Source: Rosistilla ulvae
GTDB lineage: Bacteria; Planctomycetota; Planctomycetia; Pirellulales; Pirellulaceae
NCBI RefSeq assembly: GCF_007741475.1
Contig: NZ_CP036261.1
Span: 7,411,805 to 7,475,804, forward strand
Reading direction: 5' to 3'
DNA length: 64,000 bases
The notes beneath the pieces are model-generated. The model saw nothing but the letters and a program-made list of their open reading frames with translations. It made no database searches and was not told the DNA's origin. Both the position numbers and the translations under genes were made by a program. Shown piece by piece: positions 9,629 through 18,920 of this stretch (positions within the stretch are counted from its first letter, which is position 1; every line of letters starts with the position of its first letter).

Positions 9629-11460
9629 CAACTGTGTACCTCAATCGATAATTCACCGAGGAGAAAATTCTGTTGTTCGCCTATCGATTGCCCCTCATCA
9701 TTCGATTCGTCCAGATTCATCCGCCAGCGAATCTCCTGTTTCGAATCGACGATAAACCCAGAGTTCTCTGCTTCTTCCGGCAATGCGGATCGATCGCAAT
9801 CGCGAAGAATTAAAGCCAGCGGCATCCGATCTTCGCTTGCGATACACCAACGGGATGTTTCCTCTGCTCCTTCGCCCGTGGCAAACCAAGCAAATTGCTG
9901 CTTCTCGGCGTTTGCGGTTTGAAACAACAATCGCACTTCGTTAGCCAGTTCCACATGCTCGCCCGAATTCAATTGCCGCTTCCCGGAAATGGGCTGGTCG
10001 TCGACGGTCGTACCGTGGCGAGAGTTCAAGTCTTCGAGTGCGATCGATTGGTTCTGTCGATCGATGGTCACGCGAGAGTGCTGGTTGCTGACGTTTCTTG
10101 AAGCTCCTGGAAGCGTAAAGGAACAATTCGGGTCTCGGCCAAAAACTGCTTCCGGTCCAAACGCACAATGGGCTTCCCAGTTAGCTCCCGCCACAAAGAC
10201 AAGGCACTTCTTCGTTTCCTCTGCTGAAACAGGAACTGCCGGCGTCGTCGGATGAGTTGTCACATCAGCCGACGACGGGGTGAAGGGGAAGGGTTGGGCG
10301 GTGTTGATCGGCGGCTGTGTCGACGCGAAGGTGGTTGTTGGTTGCGATGTCATTCGACGCAGCAGCAAAGCCGTCGCCGCGAACACAAACATCGCGATAC
10401 CGACCAAAAACCACCGATAGGAACGGCCGCTTGTCGATTGGCCCGCAGGGACGGTAGCAACTACTGGCTCAGGCATGGCGGATGTTGCAAGCTGCATCTC
10501 CGCAGCTCCGACTTCCAACCCAGTGGGGAAGAAATAGAAGTCCCCCTCGCCGTCAAGCCAGCCGCCTCGGGGATCTTGCCGAACGTTTTCCAATTGTCGA
10601 ATGCGGCGAGGAATAAATGCAAAGAGCTCGCTGGCGGTGAACAGTCTTCGATCTTCTTCCGCACCGGGGCCATGTTTCAACGCATCCAATAGCACGCTGG
10701 TGAAGGGCGAATGATCGCTGGCACCTACAGAGTCCGCTGCGACTTGTGTCGCTTGCGCGGCTGCGATCGCTTGCAAAGCCGGGGCATGGAACAACGTTTC
10801 ACGCAGTCCGCGGTTCACTCCCGCCGATCGAGAGCTGTGGAAATTGAACACCTCGCCCGAATGACAGCTGTCCAGAATCACCAGTTTATGTCTCGCCAAG
10901 CAGTAGTCCTGCAGCATTCGCATCATGTCATCGATACGCAAGCAGCTGACGGGATCGACACCTTTCCCTTCGATAACGTGCAGGTCCGATGGATACAGCA
11001 TCCCGACGTATGCCTCTTCTTTCTGGCTGTACCGTTGCTGTCGCACGCCATGTCCGGCGTAAAAAACGAGCACGCTGTCGTCTTCATGCACGATCGAAGG
11101 ATCACCCAAGAATTCGGAACCGAATTGGCTGCGGATCTTTTGCAGCGTGGCATCCTGGCCGAGCAGCAAATGCACGTTGTCGTCAGCGAATCCGTAGTGA
11201 TCGACCAACATGTCGCGAACAGCCTGGGCATCCTGTTCCGCCGTCTCCAGACGCGGCACTTCGATCTGCGAGTCGGGATCGAGCGAGTCGTAGTTGATGC
11301 CAACGATAACCGCATGCTGTTGCCGATAACGGAGCGGTTTGACACCACCGCGCCGTGAGTCGGCGTTACAAGGCAGTCCGCCCAGCAACGCCAACAGGAT
11401 GACGTTGCAGATACACGACCTGATGAGAGCGACGCTGCGGTGTTCTATCTGCCTCATCTC
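9628..11460 (-). CDS. Exported caspase-fold protease, TM helix, cytoplasmic FHA domain
   Basis: A 610-residue transmembrane protease. The frame is open further upstream, but ATG 11460 has AAGG seven bases before it and begins a signal peptide (CICNVILLALLGGLPCNA). Residues 45-310 are a peptidase C14 (caspase/metacaspase) domain: AVIVGINYD, catalytic His136 in VFYAGHG and Cys198 in ILDSCHSG. A single membrane helix spans about 347-367. The C-terminal FHA domain (about 418-505) has the GRDPNCSF, NQHSRVTI and LNSRHGT signatures. With the signal peptide, topology is protease outside and FHA inside. This arrangement could link the phosphorylation state in the cytoplasm to an envelope protease. The stop overlaps the start of the zinc-ribbon/FHA gene. 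Confidence 0.92.
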   Translation of the reverse strand, partial: EMRQIEHRSVALIRSCICNVILLALLGGLPCNADSRRGGVKPLRYRQQHAVIVGINYDSLDPDSQIEVPRLETAEQDAQAVRDMLVDHYGFADDNVHLLLGQDATLQKIRSQFGSEFLGDPSIVHEDDSVLVFYAGHGVRQQRYSQKEEAYVGMLYPSDLHVIEGKGVDPVSCLRIDDMMRMLQDYCLARHKLVILDSCHSGEVFNFHSSRSAGVNRGLRETLFHAPALQAIAAAQATQVAADSVGASDHSPFTSVLLDALKHGPGAEEDRRLFTASELFAFIPRRIRQLENVRQDPRGGWLDGEGDFYFFPTGLEVGAAEMQLATSAMPEPVVATVPAGQSTSGRSYRWFLVGIAMFVFAATALLLRRMTSQPTTTFASTQPPINTAQPFPFTPSSADVTTHPTTPAVPVSAEETKKCLVFVAGANWEAHCAFGPEAVFGRDPNCSFTLPGASRNVSNQHSRVTIDRQNQSIALEDLNSRHGTTVDDQPISGKRQLNSGEHVELANEVRLLFQTANAEKQQFAWFATGEGAEETSRWCIASEDRMPLALILRDCDRSALPEEAENSGFIVDSKQEIRWRMNLDESNDEGQSIGEQQNFLLGELSIEVHS

Positions 11461-11696
11461 GATACCTTGCTTTCTGTTGGGCAAGTAACACTTGACGGAG
11501 TCCGAGTATGCACCAAGCAGAATTTTCTGTCGCAAGATCCAGTCCTTTCTCTTCAGCCCCGATCGATACATGTTGGCGTCACCAGATTTCAGACCTTGGC
11601 TTCGATCGCTTGCCCAGCCGCCAACGGCCGAGAAATCATTGCGTTTTAGGGTGCGCAACCAACTTGAAAAATGTCTCGCTAGTCGCTTGAGCCGAT

Positions 11697-14600
11697 TCAT
11701 CGCCAATCTCCACTGAGTGAAAACGCTGCCCAGAATTGGGGCGATAGGCGGTTGGGTTGCGTTTTGTTTTTTGTTGGGCGGACGCGGCGGTCACCGCGAA
11801 ATGCCTCGTTGCCCAGCACTTCTTCGGGATGATTGAGTAGATGCAACTGAGCCTCACGCAGCGCGTCGAGTTTGCTCATCTTCTTTTCCCACAGATTGCG
11901 ATAGAAGCGTTCCATCAGCAACTTGGTCGCCACGTCGCCAACCTGCCACAAACTGGCAACCGTCGATCGCGCACCGGCAACTTGAAACGATCGCTGCACG
12001 CCCAACAAACCCTCGCCGCCCGCAACTTCGCCCAGTCCGGTTTCGCATGCGGAAAGGACGACGAGGTCGACGTGATCCAAACGCAGCGCAGCGATCTCAT
12101 CCGCGGTGAGGATGCCGTCGTCTTGGTCCAGTTCCGGTTTTCGATTCGCACCACTGAAGGCCAATCCCGACAACAATCCAGGGTTGAAGCCACGAAGTAT
12201 CTGATCTCGCTCCGACGCAACTGATTGCGCGCCCGTGCGTTTTGCGTCGCTCGCCAACGCAGATTGTTTATCCGCAGCGGCGAAGAATCCGTGAGTCGCC
12301 AGATGCAACGTGCGATACTGTGATGCCGCCTCGCGAAACGCTTGCTCGGTCGCTTCGTCTTGACCAAGCGACATCACATCTGCGGAACTCGCATCTGCCT
12401 GTTGGCTGAACACCGATTGGATCGTCGCGATTTCGCCGACCGTTCCCGGCAGGTTGGAGAAATATGTATCGGATCCGCGAACCATTGCTGTGCTCAAGGA
12501 ATTCGATGCGATTTTTTCTGCCTGGTTCGAATCGGCGTCGTAGTTCACGTCGCCCATCACAAACAGGCTGTTTGCCGCTGGCTCAGGAGGTTGGCCAGCG
12601 ACCAACGAGGGCAACAGTTGGGGGACGGGAATGAACGCAAGGCGATGATCTTCGACCAGATACGTGTTCGGTTTCTTCCCCGGCAGTGCCTGCAATGGAA
12701 GTCGCCCTAAAACACCATCGACCGAAACCAATACAAGTTCGGTCTCCTCGAGGTGCTTTTCCAGCGGTTGCCAGATCGCTTTGCGTAGGCTCTGTCCCGC
12801 CGCAATTCCGTCGCGGGAAGTTCCAAACGATTGTCGCCAAGTGTCGATCGCTTTGACGACGGGAGCGGTGGGGCCGAGGTCGAATAATGCGATCGGTTGA
12901 TCCTTCCGGATGACAAATGCCACTAAACTGCGAACCCAACGATGGTCTTTGTTCGTGACTTCATCGGGGTTGGGGCGGGAGTATTCAACGAAGTCGACAA
13001 GCGTTGCGTCGGGCGGAAATGCGGTGAGCAAATCCTCCAGCGTCACGGGATCTTGGGCATTGCGGAACGTTGCGTTTTGCCGGCTCAATTCCGCCTCGAG
13101 CCGCTCTTTCTCCGCCGTCAGCTCTGTGATTTGCCGCTTCCACGAATCTTGATTTTCTGGTTCGGGGAAGATCCGCGACAACGAAGCCAAACGTGTGGCG
13201 GTTTGCTGAAGTTTTTTGAATAAGGGCGCCAGCTCCTTATCGTCGGCAACGGTTCGCATTTGCTGTTGCCGCACCGATGTTGCACCTTTCCAACGGAGGA
13301 CCTCGCGAAATGCTCGCGTCTGATACTGTTCGGCATCAACGACCATCGCAAGATACGTGTCCAGTTGAACGCGGATATTAGCGGCCATCGCTAATTGCTG
13401 ACGCTCCGACTGGATCATCGCGGCGGTATCCAATCCGGCACGGGCAGCGTGCAGGCTGTCTCGAAACAATCGCTCAGCCCGCGCGAAGTCTTTGCGGGCA
13501 TAGAACAGTGTCGCAAGATCGCTTTGCAATCCGAAGGTTTGCGGATGTTGTTCCCCTGAGATGGTTGTGGAAGTCTCAATGGCTTGACGAAGCAACCGCT
13601 GACCGGTCTCAAAATCGCCGGTCCAGAAGGCAAGCTTGGCCAACTCGCGTATCACGTTAAGATATTCATGATTTTCGTCCCCAAATACTTCTAGGACCAA
13701 GTCGTGCGCATGTTGCAAATGAGTTTTCGCCTGCTCGTATTTACCGGCATCGAGACAGAGTCGCCCGAGGCTGACAAGTGCTTGAATATACTTTGGGTGC
13801 GATTCGCCAAAGTTCACTTTGAATACAGACAACGCATGTTGCAATGTGGCATCTGCCTTCTCCGTTTCGCCCATGGAAGCCAATGACAAGGCAAGGTTGG
13901 AAGCGCTGATTGCACTGTCGGGATGTTCATCGCCATGGATTTTTCGGACGATTGTATTGGATTGACGATACAAACCCACTGCTTTGGCCTCATCCCCCAT
14001 AGATGAATAGAAGCTGGCAAGATTGTTGAGACTCCTGGCGTATTCGAGCGAACCTTCGCCCGAGCTCTGCTTGTGAACTTCGAGTGCCTTTTGGAAAAGC
14101 CGTCCAGCATCAACAAAATCGGCCTGAGCTAATCGCAGATCAGCCAGTCTGCCGAGACACGTTGCGTAGGTCGGATGCTGCACCCCAATACGACTTTCAA
14201 ACAATTCGAGAGCTTGTCGCAGCAATGCTTCAGCTTGCTCAAAGTCGCCTTCAAGCGAGCACAGACTCGCCAAGTCGCTAAGGGTTAAAGCATACGCTGG
14301 GTGCGACTTTCCACCAGCTTGCTCTTGCAGATACAGCAATTCCTCGTACAGCTTGCGAGCTTTTTGGTGGGCGCCCATTGTTTGGTAGTGCGAGGCAAGA
14401 TTGTTTGAACAATAGGTATAGCTGGAGGATTGTTTGCCCTGGCTTTGTACTATCAGGGCGAGCGATTCCTTGTAAACGAGCTCCGCCTTTTGGTAGTGTC
14501 CTTGGTCGCTGTAGACGGTGGCAAGATTATTCAACATGAGTTGGTATGCGGGGGCCATTTTTCCAACTGCCCGTTCCGCAATGTTCAGAGCTCTGTCGTA

Positions 14601-15518
14601 ATGCGCTACAGCTTCATCGAACCTGCCCATCGATGCGTTGTTCTTTGCTAAATCATCTAAGGTTTGCAGTACTTTCAGATCTGCTTCGCCGAAAGACTGT
14701 TGGTAAACTTCCAACGCCTTCTCTAGACTTTTAATCGCATCCTGATAGTCGCCACGGCTTGTAGCGAGAGTGGCCCAAGCAACAAGACTGTCGGCATACT
14801 CGGGATGTTCATCACCAAACAACAGTTCGCGAATTCGAAGCGCTTCGCGGGCGAAGGGTTTGGCGGCTTGGAAATCGTGAATTGTGGAGTACGACAGCGA
14901 TAACGATCCCATCGTTTCGGCAGTCTGCGGGTGCTCAAGCCCGAGTATCGAACGCTCGATCTCAAGTGCCTTTTTGCCGAAATCGATCGCTTTAAGATAG
15001 TCTCCTGCCTCTTCAAATTTCCGTTGTTTTTGACGCAATTCCTCGGCTTGCTTGAGGCTCTCGCGTTGTTTGGGTGTAAGTTCCCGATAGATTTGCACGT
15101 CCTTGAGATGCAATCGAGTTTCTGCGGTTCGCCAGTCATTTTTCCCGAGGGCTGGTTCGATGATTTGCAACGCTTCGGTGGCCGATGTCTCGGCACCAGC
15201 AAAATCCTCATTTTGTCGCTGAAGATCCGATAGCATTACCAACAGTTGAGCGGTGTCGACACTCGCCCCGCCAGCAACCCGTCGTTGCATGGTGAGCAAC
15301 CGCTGCATCGTTTCAATCGCAGTGCCCAGTTCACCATTCTCATAGTGCTGCTGGGCCTGCTGCATCAATCCCTCCATCTTCTCTTGCGATGGAGCGCTTT
15401 CTACTTCACGCAGCTGCGCATATGCTGTTGCGTTCAGGCAAATCGACACGGCGACAGCAAAGACACAGGCGAAATGCCACAGCAAAAAATTCAAGCGGAA
15501 CGGCAAGTTCATCGACAT
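11697..15518 (-). CDS. Secreted TPR-CHAT protease
   Basis: A 1273-residue exported protein. A signal peptide ends near residue 35 (AYAQ). Residues 45-700 are long arrays of 42-residue TPRs of the kinesin-light-chain type (for example LEKALEVYQQSFGEADLKVLQTLDDLA). A coiled-coil follows near 755-800 (TELTAEKERLEAELSRQNA). The C-terminal third is a CHAT domain, a caspase-fold protease found fused to TPRs: catalytic His about 1076 in LHLATHGFF and Cys about 1158 in VVLSACETGLGEVAGGEG, both intact. GGAG lies seven bases before ATG 15518. It begins 15 bases after the small secreted peptide gene and is followed after 236 bases by the caspase-FHA gene. TPRs usually bind peptide activators or substrates in this family; which one here is unknown. 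Confidence 0.94.
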   Translation of the reverse strand: MSMNLPFRLNFLLWHFACVFAVAVSICLNATAYAQLREVESAPSQEKMEGLMQQAQQHYENGELGTAIETMQRLLTMQRRVAGGASVDTAQLLVMLSDLQRQNEDFAGAETSATEALQIIEPALGKNDWRTAETRLHLKDVQIYRELTPKQRESLKQAEELRQKQRKFEEAGDYLKAIDFGKKALEIERSILGLEHPQTAETMGSLSLSYSTIHDFQAAKPFAREALRIRELLFGDEHPEYADSLVAWATLATSRGDYQDAIKSLEKALEVYQQSFGEADLKVLQTLDDLAKNNASMGRFDEAVAHYDRALNIAERAVGKMAPAYQLMLNNLATVYSDQGHYQKAELVYKESLALIVQSQGKQSSSYTYCSNNLASHYQTMGAHQKARKLYEELLYLQEQAGGKSHPAYALTLSDLASLCSLEGDFEQAEALLRQALELFESRIGVQHPTYATCLGRLADLRLAQADFVDAGRLFQKALEVHKQSSGEGSLEYARSLNNLASFYSSMGDEAKAVGLYRQSNTIVRKIHGDEHPDSAISASNLALSLASMGETEKADATLQHALSVFKVNFGESHPKYIQALVSLGRLCLDAGKYEQAKTHLQHAHDLVLEVFGDENHEYLNVIRELAKLAFWTGDFETGQRLLRQAIETSTTISGEQHPQTFGLQSDLATLFYARKDFARAERLFRDSLHAARAGLDTAAMIQSERQQLAMAANIRVQLDTYLAMVVDAEQYQTRAFREVLRWKGATSVRQQQMRTVADDKELAPLFKKLQQTATRLASLSRIFPEPENQDSWKRQITELTAEKERLEAELSRQNATFRNAQDPVTLEDLLTAFPPDATLVDFVEYSRPNPDEVTNKDHRWVRSLVAFVIRKDQPIALFDLGPTAPVVKAIDTWRQSFGTSRDGIAAGQSLRKAIWQPLEKHLEETELVLVSVDGVLGRLPLQALPGKKPNTYLVEDHRLAFIPVPQLLPSLVAGQPPEPAANSLFVMGDVNYDADSNQAEKIASNSLSTAMVRGSDTYFSNLPGTVGEIATIQSVFSQQADASSADVMSLGQDEATEQAFREAASQYRTLHLATHGFFAAADKQSALASDAKRTGAQSVASERDQILRGFNPGLLSGLAFSGANRKPELDQDDGILTADEIAALRLDHVDLVVLSACETGLGEVAGGEGLLGVQRSFQVAGARSTVASLWQVGDVATKLLMERFYRNLWEKKMSKLDALREAQLHLLNHPEEVLGNEAFRGDRRVRPTKNKTQPNRLSPQFWAAFSLSGDWR

Positions 15519-15533
15519 GGACGATCTCCAATT

Positions 15534-15725
15534 TCACACGAAGTGAACGGGGGCGATAAATGGTTGAGCTGCCTGGATCAATTGCTGCATCGCTGCTGCC
15601 GATTTTTCGTCGATCCCGATCACCGGTTGGGCGTATGCAGGAGTAAGCAGGAACGCGGTGAAGGCGAGTGTCAAACTTCCGATCAACCGCTGCGTAGATG
15701 GCATCATGTTGTGTCCGGTTTTCAT
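15534..15725 (-). CDS. Small secreted peptide between two protease genes
   Basis: A 63-codon frame between the caspase gene (111 bases upstream) and the TPR-CHAT gene (15 bases downstream), in the same direction. It encodes a clear signal peptide (RLIGSLTLAFTAFLLTPAYA) followed by a mature peptide of about 30 residues, PVIGIDEKSAAAMQQLIQAA and a short tail ending PVHFV. ATG 15725 has no ribosome site; the ATG pair at 15707/15704 has GGA six bases upstream and also retains the signal peptide. The short length makes chance possible, but the well-formed signal peptide and the tight spacing argue for a gene. No function is recognised; it could be a substrate, inhibitor or ligand of the flanking proteases. 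Confidence 0.6.
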   Translation of the reverse strand: MKTGHNMMPSTQRLIGSLTLAFTAFLLTPAYAQPVIGIDEKSAAAMQQLIQAAQPFIAPVHFV

Positions 15726-15836
15726 TATTTTCGATTTCTATTTTCTGTTACCGCTTTGCGACGTCGTATTCCAATTTGCACGCGACAAGCGGTTTGTATG
15801 TTCTGAAGTTTGCAGCGGTCCGTTGCCGGGGTGATC

Positions 15837-18137
15837 CTATTCGGCCGGACCGATAGTGAACTGCTGAGGTTGCGGGACCACTTGCCATGGAACCGCGGTG
15901 GCTCCCCAAGAATCGTCGTATTGATTTCTGGGACGCCGTCGGCGACCGAAGCCGCCGCGCGTCTTGAATTCGGTTTGTTCCAGCAACAGCGTCTCCAGCG
16001 GTGAGGCGGAGTTTCGCGTTACGGGCAAGCCGCCTTGGGCCAATAGATGAAACCGATTGGGTGTGCGGGTAGCTAAGACGATCGCCCATCGCGAGCCGTA
16101 GATCGGTTTCTCATCCTCTTCGCCGTTGCAGACAAAGTAACCAGGAACTACCAGCGATTCGCCCGGTTTCAGTTTCTGTTCGCCTTCGGCCGCAGCTCCC
16201 GCTTCGGGTTGCCAGGGATGGATTTGGTCGATGCCCATGTTGCTGTCGACGTGCAACACCGTCACGTAGATCGGTTTCCCCGCTGTTTCCTTGTTGATGA
16301 TGCGAAAACCGTACTCGTCGCCGTCGTGCATCACCAATTTTGCCGAGTGAGCGATGTCGGATGTTTCGGGTTCCCAGACGCTCGATCGGGTGATGTTGTA
16401 GTCGGCGTCAGCTTCTTCGACAGTCAATAGTTCCAACGCGACGTCAACCGGTGACTGTCCGCCTTGCGGAAGGCCCGATGTCGAAGTTTCCTGGCGACTG
16501 GCCAACGCGATCAAGTTTCTTGCTCGAGTGATCCGCCGCAAAGAGTCTTGCAGTTGCGCGACGGTTTCGCTGCCGCGTCGCAGGTCAAACGGCCCCCATC
16601 CGCCGATCAAGCTCTTCGGCACTTCGTCGTCGCGGTCCTTTGCCACAACGTCTGGAATGTGCGACACACCGGTTGCCGGGAAGATGGCTGCATAATCGCC
16701 ATCGATCCTCAGCAGGTAATCGCAAGCTGATTCGCCGCCGACCCATTTCAGCCAAGGAGATTCCTGTCCTCGCACGGCGGACAGCAGCGACGTCCGCACA
16801 ACCTCCGGAAGGTCAGCATCGTCGCTCGTCAGCGGGCGACTGTCCTGTGCCGCGTCGAGCGATCTGACGACGCGGATCTTCAGGATCGCGTCGCCATGTT
16901 CATGGTGCCGCTCGATCGCAAACGCTTTGCGAAAATCAGCGGGCAGACGCAGCGGCGTTTTCTGCTGGTCTTGCCACTGAAAGGCTCGACACGTCGCCGA
17001 ACCACCTTCAGCCGTTTCGACCTCGAGCCAGCCGATCGAATCTCCGTTGCTGGAGGCGTTGGGCGTCGCATCCCACTGAGCCGAATCGGGGGATTCATAC
17101 AATTCGAACAGCGATCCGGCCGTCACCCCGTGCAGCATCCCCGCCGTCATCAAGACTTGCTCGCGGTCGCCCGGTATCGCTTGGACGGGCCAGATGGAGG
17201 GACGGTCGAGCCCGACGCCATCGATGATCGTCTCCTTGAGCGAATTTGGGTCGCCGTATTCCAGCGTAGGCGTTGGGGCTTGAGCCACCGAACCGCTGCT
17301 GCGATAGCGAGCCACGATTGCTTCGCGCAGCAGGTCGTACGACAAATTGGAAACCGCCGATTCCTGATTCAGGACTTCGACCAGGAACCGGGTCAGCAGC
17401 CCATACGGTTTGTCGCCGTCGTGGTATTCCGGTTCGACCTCCATCGATCGGCAGGCCGAAAGGAAGACAGCCCCGGCGGGGAGCCGTTTCGCTTGAACTC
17501 GACGTTTCTTGGTTGTCGGTTCGGGACGCAAATCGCGTTGCAGTTTGCGGACCTTCGTCACCCCGCGGGCCCCCGTGCCGCTGTGGCAACAGTCCAACAC
17601 CATCCACATTTTCGCTCGCCCATCGCGGCAGATGTTGTCGACAAATCGATAGATCTCGTCGTCGCGAATGTCTTGTTCGCCACCCTGTTGGACCGCATCG
17701 TAGGGAACCAACGTCTCGTCGAGTCCATCCTCTTCATCGCAATCTGGGTCGCCCGACGGTTGGTCGAGGACCTGGGAACCGTGGCCGCTGAAGTGAAAAA
17801 CGACGACGGGCGTCTGGCCGCTGTCGACTTTGGAGACGCGTTCTTGCAGCCGCGCCATTTCTTTGCGAATCGCGGCGCCACTGGCTTCCGCGTCCAGCAG
17901 CGTGACGATGTCCGAATCGGCAAACCCGAATCGACTTTGCAACATCTGCTGCATCGCCCGCACGTCGTTTTCACAACCATCCAGCGTTTCGCGCAGATGT
18001 TCGTATTGGCCAACGCCAATAAGCAGGGCGAAGCGTGGGCGATCGCTGGGCTCGGCGATTGCCAGGGAGGCAAACGGCGATAGCAACAGAAAGATCAAGG
18101 GCAAAGCGAACTGCAGGTGACACCTATCGCAACGCAT
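15837..18137 (-). CDS. Secreted caspase-fold protease with DUF4384-like domain
   Basis: A 766-residue exported protease. ATG 18137 is chosen because GGGAG lies six bases upstream and a signal peptide starts there (LQFALPLIFLLLSPFASLAIA). Residues 35-290 are a peptidase C14 domain of metacaspase style: FALLIGVGQY, catalytic His119 in HFSGHGSQ, an acidic DEEDGLDETLVPYD stretch typical of calcium-dependent metacaspases, and Cys184 in LDCCHSG. The middle (about 360-560) is unrecognised. Residues of about 585-710 resemble the DUF4384 domain often attached to caspases (GDEYGFRIINKE, YVTVLHVDSNMGIDQIHPW, VVPGYF). It is preceded by a 783-base non-coding stretch and followed by the small secreted peptide. 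It probably acts in the envelope. Confidence 0.92.
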   Translation of the reverse strand: MRCDRCHLQFALPLIFLLLSPFASLAIAEPSDRPRFALLIGVGQYEHLRETLDGCENDVRAMQQMLQSRFGFADSDIVTLLDAEASGAAIRKEMARLQERVSKVDSGQTPVVVFHFSGHGSQVLDQPSGDPDCDEEDGLDETLVPYDAVQQGGEQDIRDDEIYRFVDNICRDGRAKMWMVLDCCHSGTGARGVTKVRKLQRDLRPEPTTKKRRVQAKRLPAGAVFLSACRSMEVEPEYHDGDKPYGLLTRFLVEVLNQESAVSNLSYDLLREAIVARYRSSGSVAQAPTPTLEYGDPNSLKETIIDGVGLDRPSIWPVQAIPGDREQVLMTAGMLHGVTAGSLFELYESPDSAQWDATPNASSNGDSIGWLEVETAEGGSATCRAFQWQDQQKTPLRLPADFRKAFAIERHHEHGDAILKIRVVRSLDAAQDSRPLTSDDADLPEVVRTSLLSAVRGQESPWLKWVGGESACDYLLRIDGDYAAIFPATGVSHIPDVVAKDRDDEVPKSLIGGWGPFDLRRGSETVAQLQDSLRRITRARNLIALASRQETSTSGLPQGGQSPVDVALELLTVEEADADYNITRSSVWEPETSDIAHSAKLVMHDGDEYGFRIINKETAGKPIYVTVLHVDSNMGIDQIHPWQPEAGAAAEGEQKLKPGESLVVPGYFVCNGEEDEKPIYGSRWAIVLATRTPNRFHLLAQGGLPVTRNSASPLETLLLEQTEFKTRGGFGRRRRPRNQYDDSWGATAVPWQVVPQPQQFTIGPAE

Positions 18138-18920
18138 CGACACTCCCGCCGTTACCCCGCTGCGTCGGTCTCCAAACAAGAATGCGAGCCAGGCGAACGG
18201 CACCGCGGCGATCGATAGCTTTCTCGACACGTTTACAGGCTGATTGGCAGCCCGGCACGTTTGGTTGACTGAAGGAAATGACACGTTTTCAAATTTATAC
18301 AAAACCACAAACCTTCTTCTTGCCCGTCGCGAAGGGAGGCCGCGCAGCGGCTAGCCCTCGGCTTGTATATGCTGAACTGTCGCTTAAACCGGACGAAATT
18401 TTTGAAGATGCTTTTGGCTCAAGCGCCGAAGATGGTTGCTTCGCGGGAGAGCGGCAAGCCAAAAGATGGACGTAATTGGGATGCATCCTGATGCGGAACA
18501 AACGTCGAAGCTGCTTCGGCGTCCAGTAGAGCAGCAAGGTGGGAGAAACCAGTCGGCGGCAAGAGCGTTGGCCGCCAAAGTTGTCCCCTGCCCAAAGGCG
18601 AAGGGAGCTCTGCCGTTTCGAGGTTCGGACGGAATCAGCGTCGTTTTGCGCGACGAGCGACGAAATCGCGGACCCCACGATCATGCCTGTCCCTGCTTTT
18701 CGTCTTAGAGCCTGGTTGCTTCCTGCTGTACGCCGGTTCTTGGAAATGCAAGAGCCCGCGTCACCGCCCGCCGGCGGCAACCACAACCACCAACTCGCCC
18801 GAGTGAATCGATACTACACTCCAAACAGGGAGACTGGAAGCGCCGGGATGATTGTTTTTTTGAGATGAGTCGAGCGACTGACTGCGGTCCAAGCTTCCCG
18901 TTATTCAACGCGCTCAACGG
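18138..18920. other. Long non-coding stretch between CHAT and caspase genes
   Basis: No frame here has a ribosome site or a recognisable product; a 163-codon minus frame (18295-18786) is low-complexity in the way random frames are. A short hairpin, GCCGC-GCA-GCGGC, occurs at 18338-18350 next to GGCTAGCCC and looks like an intergenic repeat unit. An AT-rich patch at 18288-18312 (TATAAA on the minus strand) could carry the promoter of the caspase gene. Confidence 0.5.
18338..18350. repeat. Small GC-rich hairpin, possible dispersed intergenic repeat
   Basis: A 5-bp perfect stem with a 3-base loop, embedded in GGGAGGCCGCGCAGCGGC. Only one copy is seen in the window, so its repeat status is a guess. 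Confidence 0.25.

Noticed and set aside
16896..18083. A 395-codon plus-strand frame.
   Set aside because: It lies opposite the secreted caspase gene, whose motifs and signal peptide are clear; the plus frame has no recognisable product.
18295..18786. A 163-codon minus-strand frame in the 783-base gap.
   Set aside because: It is basic and low in complexity, lacks a ribosome site and resembles translated intergenic sequence.
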